A stretch of DNA of 43,353 nucleotides from a virus. The translations under genes were made by a program, and so were the position numbers. The stretch is from IMG/VR virus record IMGVR_UViG_3300047095_000699, positions 1 through 43,353 of that record. One strand, 5' to 3'. Position 1 is the stretch's first letter. Each line of letters opens with the position of its first letter. The notes under the pieces were generated by a model, which saw only the letters and a program-made list of their open reading frames with translations, searched no databases and was not told the origin of the DNA. This document shows positions 40,267 to 43,353 of the stretch, piece after piece.

Positions 40267-40608
40267 TCAGGATTTTGGTTTCAGAAGTAAGCGTACCCCA
40301 GACGCTAGGGCCACGATTCCTCCTATTGTTAGTGCTATGGCGCATACGATGTGAAAGTTGTTTACGATCCCTTCGACTCGCTCGATCGGGATGTTGTCGC
40401 CGGCGTCAGTGATTACCGCCTTGTCGGTGATCAGGGCCACTGCGGAGTTGGCGTTGGTGATCGCCTTGAATCCGGCAACGATCGTTGTAGCGCTCAGGAT
40501 GCCGGCGATGCCGACAAGCAGGAGCATAACGCTCTGGATCGCAATGATCGCCTCAGCGGCGCTTCTTCTTTGCGGCGGATTTTGGCTTTTTAATTTTGGC
40601 TGTTTCAT
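40267..40608 (-). CDS. Small membrane protein of the lysis cassette, 113 aa
   Basis: Two hydrophobic helices (SVMLLLVGIAGILSATTIVA and HIVCAIALTIGGIVALASGV) flank a polar periplasm-sized loop; both ends are basic. If the ATG at 40608 is used, 56 nt overlap the holin gene; a later ATG at 40527 would avoid this. It may be a second holin, an antiholin or a spanin partner. Position supports a lysis role. Confidence 0.6.
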   Translation of the reverse strand: MKQPKLKSQNPPQRRSAAEAIIAIQSVMLLLVGIAGILSATTIVAGFKAITNANSAVALITDKAVITDAGDNIPIERVEGIVNNFHIVCAIALTIGGIVALASGVRLLLKPKS

Positions 40609-40897
40609 TGTTGATCTTGGAGATGATGAATTCGACCACCTCTGGTGATGCCATACCTGAGAACGACATAATCAATGCCTTGTAGATACCGGACATATCT
40701 ACGCCGTGTAGCGCGAAGTAAACGATCACGCCGATGATTCCGGCGGCAAGTATCTTCCTGACCCATATGATCACCGGAGACGTCTGATCCGTGATGAGCA
40801 TACGCGCAAGCATACCGGCTCCGCCTAACAGGCTTACGATCCAGCCGCCTCGCTTGAAGTCGTCAGCCGCCGCTTGGAAGTCTGGACTAGTTGCCAT
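40553..40897 (-). CDS. Putative holin, 114 aa
   Basis: Two or three membrane helices (WIVSLLGGAGMLARML; ILAAGIIGVIVYFAL; possibly IYKALIMSFSGMASP) are followed by a strongly basic tail (KIKKPKSAAKKKRR), the usual layout of phage holins. It starts within the last 11 nt of the giant gene and heads the lysis genes. It would set lysis timing by forming inner-membrane lesions. Confidence 0.7.
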   Translation of the reverse strand: MATSPDFQAAADDFKRGGWIVSLLGGAGMLARMLITDQTSPVIIWVRKILAAGIIGVIVYFALHGVDMSGIYKALIMSFSGMASPEVVEFIISKINNETAKIKKPKSAAKKKRR

Positions 40898-43353
40898 TGC
40901 CTTTGCCTTTCTTCTTTTCTTCTGATGCGCGCAGGGCCGCTCTTACGAGAGCCTGATTGGGTTCTCCTGTTACGGAGTTCTTAGAACGAGCGTTCTTGTC
41001 GGTCGGGCTGTACTGCTCGTTCCGCTTGATCGAGTACATCAGCGTAGGGCCAGCCTCCATTTTGACTTCTTGTCCGAACATATTGTCCTTCATAACGATT
41101 CTCAGGGCATCGTGTTCGTCAACGATCGTGCTGACCTCCGGCCCTTCGTAGTCGATTCCCTCCGCGATGGCTTCGCTCTTGGCCTTCTCCAGATTCTTTC
41201 TAAGTTGGAAAGCCATCTCAGGCCACGGCTTCTTAGGAACCATCAACTGCGTGATGCCGGTCATCTTGAGTCGTTCGACAACCTCAGACAAAACACCGAC
41301 CAGAGGCTCCACTGTGATGTCGCCTTTCTTTCTGCTCATCTGAAGCACAGCCATACGGCTCATAATCTGAGGACGTCCTGCTTCGGATTCCCTGTTCACC
41401 ATCAGGTAGAATTCCACGGAAGAATCCTTTGCGCCCTTCTTGGTAAGCCTGATGATGGACATCGGGTTGGTCGTGTCCGGAAGTTTGTTGGCGCCCATAG
41501 GAGCGTCATCCATACCTTCCTTCAGTTCCTGATCCTTGATCTGGACGAAGTCCAACTCGTAGTCTCCAAGTTTCGCCTTGGCGTTTTTGCTGTACAGGGA
41601 GCCGGTGGCGTTCTCCTCGTCAAACAGACGCTCGTAAGGAACAAACCCTTCTGGGGTGTTCCGGTTCACAGGCGAGTAGTTGGGGTTTTTCGAGACACGG
41701 TTGAACCGTTCAAAGATCGGAATGAGTGTTCCGTTAGAATCGTAGGTAACAGGGTTTACGCTCTTGGTGCCGCCCTCGCCTTGAACAGCGGGGTTGACGG
41801 ACGTCTGTCCGGAGGTCTCAGTCTCTTCGCCCTTCTGGGTGTAACCCATTCTTTCTGAGAACGCTTGGGTGATCTCGCCAAGGCGCTTCCACTCAGGGGA
41901 TAGGTGATCCTTCCACTTATCTCCTCTGGTGATGCCCATATACTCATCAGCCAGCGGCTTCATCTCAGGAGGTAGCATCTTGTACCTAAACGCTGAAGAG
42001 CCGCCGACAGAATTGGTAACGTAGTCCCTGCCAGCCGCGCGGTAGGCCGTCACCTGAGCGTCATCGATCCTGTCTACAGGAGAGTATCTAGGATCGGCGT
42101 TGTTGACGTTGAACCTTTCGTGGATCGGGATCACCGAGCCGTCCGGCCCGAACGTGACTAGGTCAGACATCTTGACGTTGTTAGACTTAGTGATCGCAAC
42201 GTGCGGGAGAGGATCATCGGAACCCATTCCCTGACCGGCTTCCATTTCCCTGTAGCCAGTGAATCCGGCTTTTTCCAGAGCGGTCTTCAGATTGGCGTTC
42301 ATTCCAATGCGCTCCCACCGATGGAATTGGCCCCTGCCATCTCTGATGTTCGCAATGGTACCAACCGCTGTTTCCATCTTGTACAATCGAGCGTTGCCGT
42401 CTCGACCGGCTTTTATCCAGTTGCCAGCATCGACTAATTTCTGGATCTCAGTCTCCAGTTTCGCCATATGGGTGTCGTTCGTGTAGTCAAAGAACTCGCC
42501 TCTCGCCTTCATCGGGTACCTGTATTCACCAAATCCGCCGATGCTATAAGGCTCACCCTTGATGCCGGCGTGTAGGGCAACGCCCATATCCGAGTAAGTA
42601 CCCTTCATCGGGCCTTCAAGAGACTTAGATCTGCTGGCGTGGGCAAGGTCAGTAAAATACCCATTGCGCTTGGCGAACTGCAATACGATCTCAGAGAGAC
42701 GCTTCCTATCCTCTACGGAGATGTTCAGGACTTCGCGTCCGGTACCGCGCTCTGTTGCTTCACCGTGGCTGTACCTGTTTGCGATGCCCTCATCGACAAG
42801 ATCCTCGCGCACGTTAGCCGCTGTCTTGGTCGTAAGTTTGCGCTTGGTCAGGCCGTACTTGGACAGGATCTGCGTGTACTCATCAGACAGAGCCTTGAGC
42901 GGATCAGGCAGTCTGTCGTAGGCCGGCGAGTACTCGACCTTCGGGTTGATCTTCCAGTTAGGCTCGTCCTGCTCCCAGCCCTTAGTCCACTTTGAAGGAT
43001 CTTCGCCCTTCATTGCGTCCTTGATCTGATCGAACATACGAGTGGCTTCCATCGGATCTTCGCCGATCATCTTGATGCCGGCCTGTCTCAGGCGCTCGAC
43101 AACTTCAGCGATGACGGCGGCTTCGATCTTAGGATCTGCGGCTCTAGGCTGAGAACCGACCATACGTCTCTTTCTCTTGTCGTAGTAACTCTCGACAGTA
43201 TCAACGTCTCCGATGATATCTCCTTCCGCGTCCGTGACGTCCTGAGAGACGTCATCGTTCCAACTGCTTCGATACGGATCCTTCTTAGGTCTCCACATAC
43301 CGGTGATGGTTACGTCTCCGGTCGTAGGAACAGATCTACCATCAGTGGTCGTG
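40887..43353 (-). CDS. C-terminal part of the giant virion protein (runs off right edge)
   Basis: The frame is open from the right edge to TAG at 40887; the first ATG is at 43298, but 18 further codons upstream are open, so this is a fragment. It has four YSP motifs (Tyr at residues about 123, 405, 541 and 762 from the ATG). Two copies of a related block precede the second and third: PDGSVIPIHERFN and SNGTLIPIFERFN. The region about 210-400 (AHASRSKSL, then ALEKAGFTGYREME and VTFGPDGSVIP) resembles the ADP-ribosyltransferase-like ART-PolyVal domain of large polyvalent phage proteins, apparently degenerate. Two EVVERL...GI segments also look duplicated. It probably joins the gene at 7554-1. 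Confidence 0.8.
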   Translation of the reverse strand, partial: TTTDGRSVPTTGDVTITGMWRPKKDPYRSSWNDDVSQDVTDAEGDIIGDVDTVESYYDKRKRRMVGSQPRAADPKIEAAVIAEVVERLRQAGIKMIGEDPMEATRMFDQIKDAMKGEDPSKWTKGWEQDEPNWKINPKVEYSPAYDRLPDPLKALSDEYTQILSKYGLTKRKLTTKTAANVREDLVDEGIANRYSHGEATERGTGREVLNISVEDRKRLSEIVLQFAKRNGYFTDLAHASRSKSLEGPMKGTYSDMGVALHAGIKGEPYSIGGFGEYRYPMKARGEFFDYTNDTHMAKLETEIQKLVDAGNWIKAGRDGNARLYKMETAVGTIANIRDGRGQFHRWERIGMNANLKTALEKAGFTGYREMEAGQGMGSDDPLPHVAITKSNNVKMSDLVTFGPDGSVIPIHERFNVNNADPRYSPVDRIDDAQVTAYRAAGRDYVTNSVGGSSAFRYKMLPPEMKPLADEYMGITRGDKWKDHLSPEWKRLGEITQAFSERMGYTQKGEETETSGQTSVNPAVQGEGGTKSVNPVTYDSNGTLIPIFERFNRVSKNPNYSPVNRNTPEGFVPYERLFDEENATGSLYSKNAKAKLGDYELDFVQIKDQELKEGMDDAPMGANKLPDTTNPMSIIRLTKKGAKDSSVEFYLMVNRESEAGRPQIMSRMAVLQMSRKKGDITVEPLVGVLSEVVERLKMTGITQLMVPKKPWPEMAFQLRKNLEKAKSEAIAEGIDYEGPEVSTIVDEHDALRIVMKDNMFGQEVKMEAGPTLMYSIKRNEQYSPTDKNARSKNSVTGEPNQALVRAALRASEEKKKGKGNGN

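Overview
The window looks like the essentially complete genome of a tailed double-stranded DNA phage (Caudoviricetes) with a short-tail, podovirus-like virion. The evidence is a terminase large subunit, an 811-residue portal, a scaffold, an HK97-fold capsid protein of the SU10/DUF5309 type, head-tail adaptor and nozzle-type proteins, two ejection-type proteins and one enormous protein. There is no tape-measure, sheath or baseplate gene. No integrase or repressor cassette was recognised, so the phage is probably lytic. A lipoprotein of spanin-like topology points to a Gram-negative host; the host group cannot be named from the sequence. Both window ends lie inside what reads as one giant gene, so the molecule is probably circular or circularly permuted and was cut there. 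The two ends differ by one base in frame.

Layout. 7554 to 1, continuing from 43353 to 40887, minus: a giant gene of about 3,340 codons with an HExxH metallopeptidase motif. 7561-24111, minus: the late structural operon, transcribed from the terminase side (24 kb) through portal, scaffold, capsid, adaptor, nozzle, fibre and ejection proteins into the giant gene. 24134-25332, minus: two accessory genes. 25333-25944: a non-coding block with an array of TATGACA heptamers, inverted repeats and a long G-run tract, a candidate origin or control region. 25945-35281, minus: about 20 small early/middle genes in short transcription units, including a Rad52-type annealing protein, a ribbon-helix-helix regulator, a papain-like protein and a secreted lysozyme. 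35338-38330, plus: a histone-fold-like protein, a RecE/PD-(D/E)XK nuclease, a winged-helix protein, a replication initiator and a DnaC-like loader. 38323-39422: RusA, a small-terminase-like HTH protein and tRNA-Thr and tRNA-Arg. 39504-40897, minus: lysis genes (holin, membrane protein, spanin-like lipoprotein).

How it works together. No DNA polymerase, helicase or RNA polymerase gene was seen, so the phage appears to bring an initiator and helicase loader and borrow the host replisome. A nuclease, an annealing protein and RusA supply recombination. Early units share one promoter design: a TATGACA heptamer exactly 9 bp before a TTGACA -35, a TCTACT-like -10, and an untranslated leader containing CCTTCACCC with no Shine-Dalgarno sequence. 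The same heptamer is clustered in the non-coding block.

The most striking global signal is that I found no CATG and no AGCT anywhere in the 43 kb when reading by eye, although well over a hundred of each would be expected by chance. This suggests complete elimination of two restriction-type palindromes.
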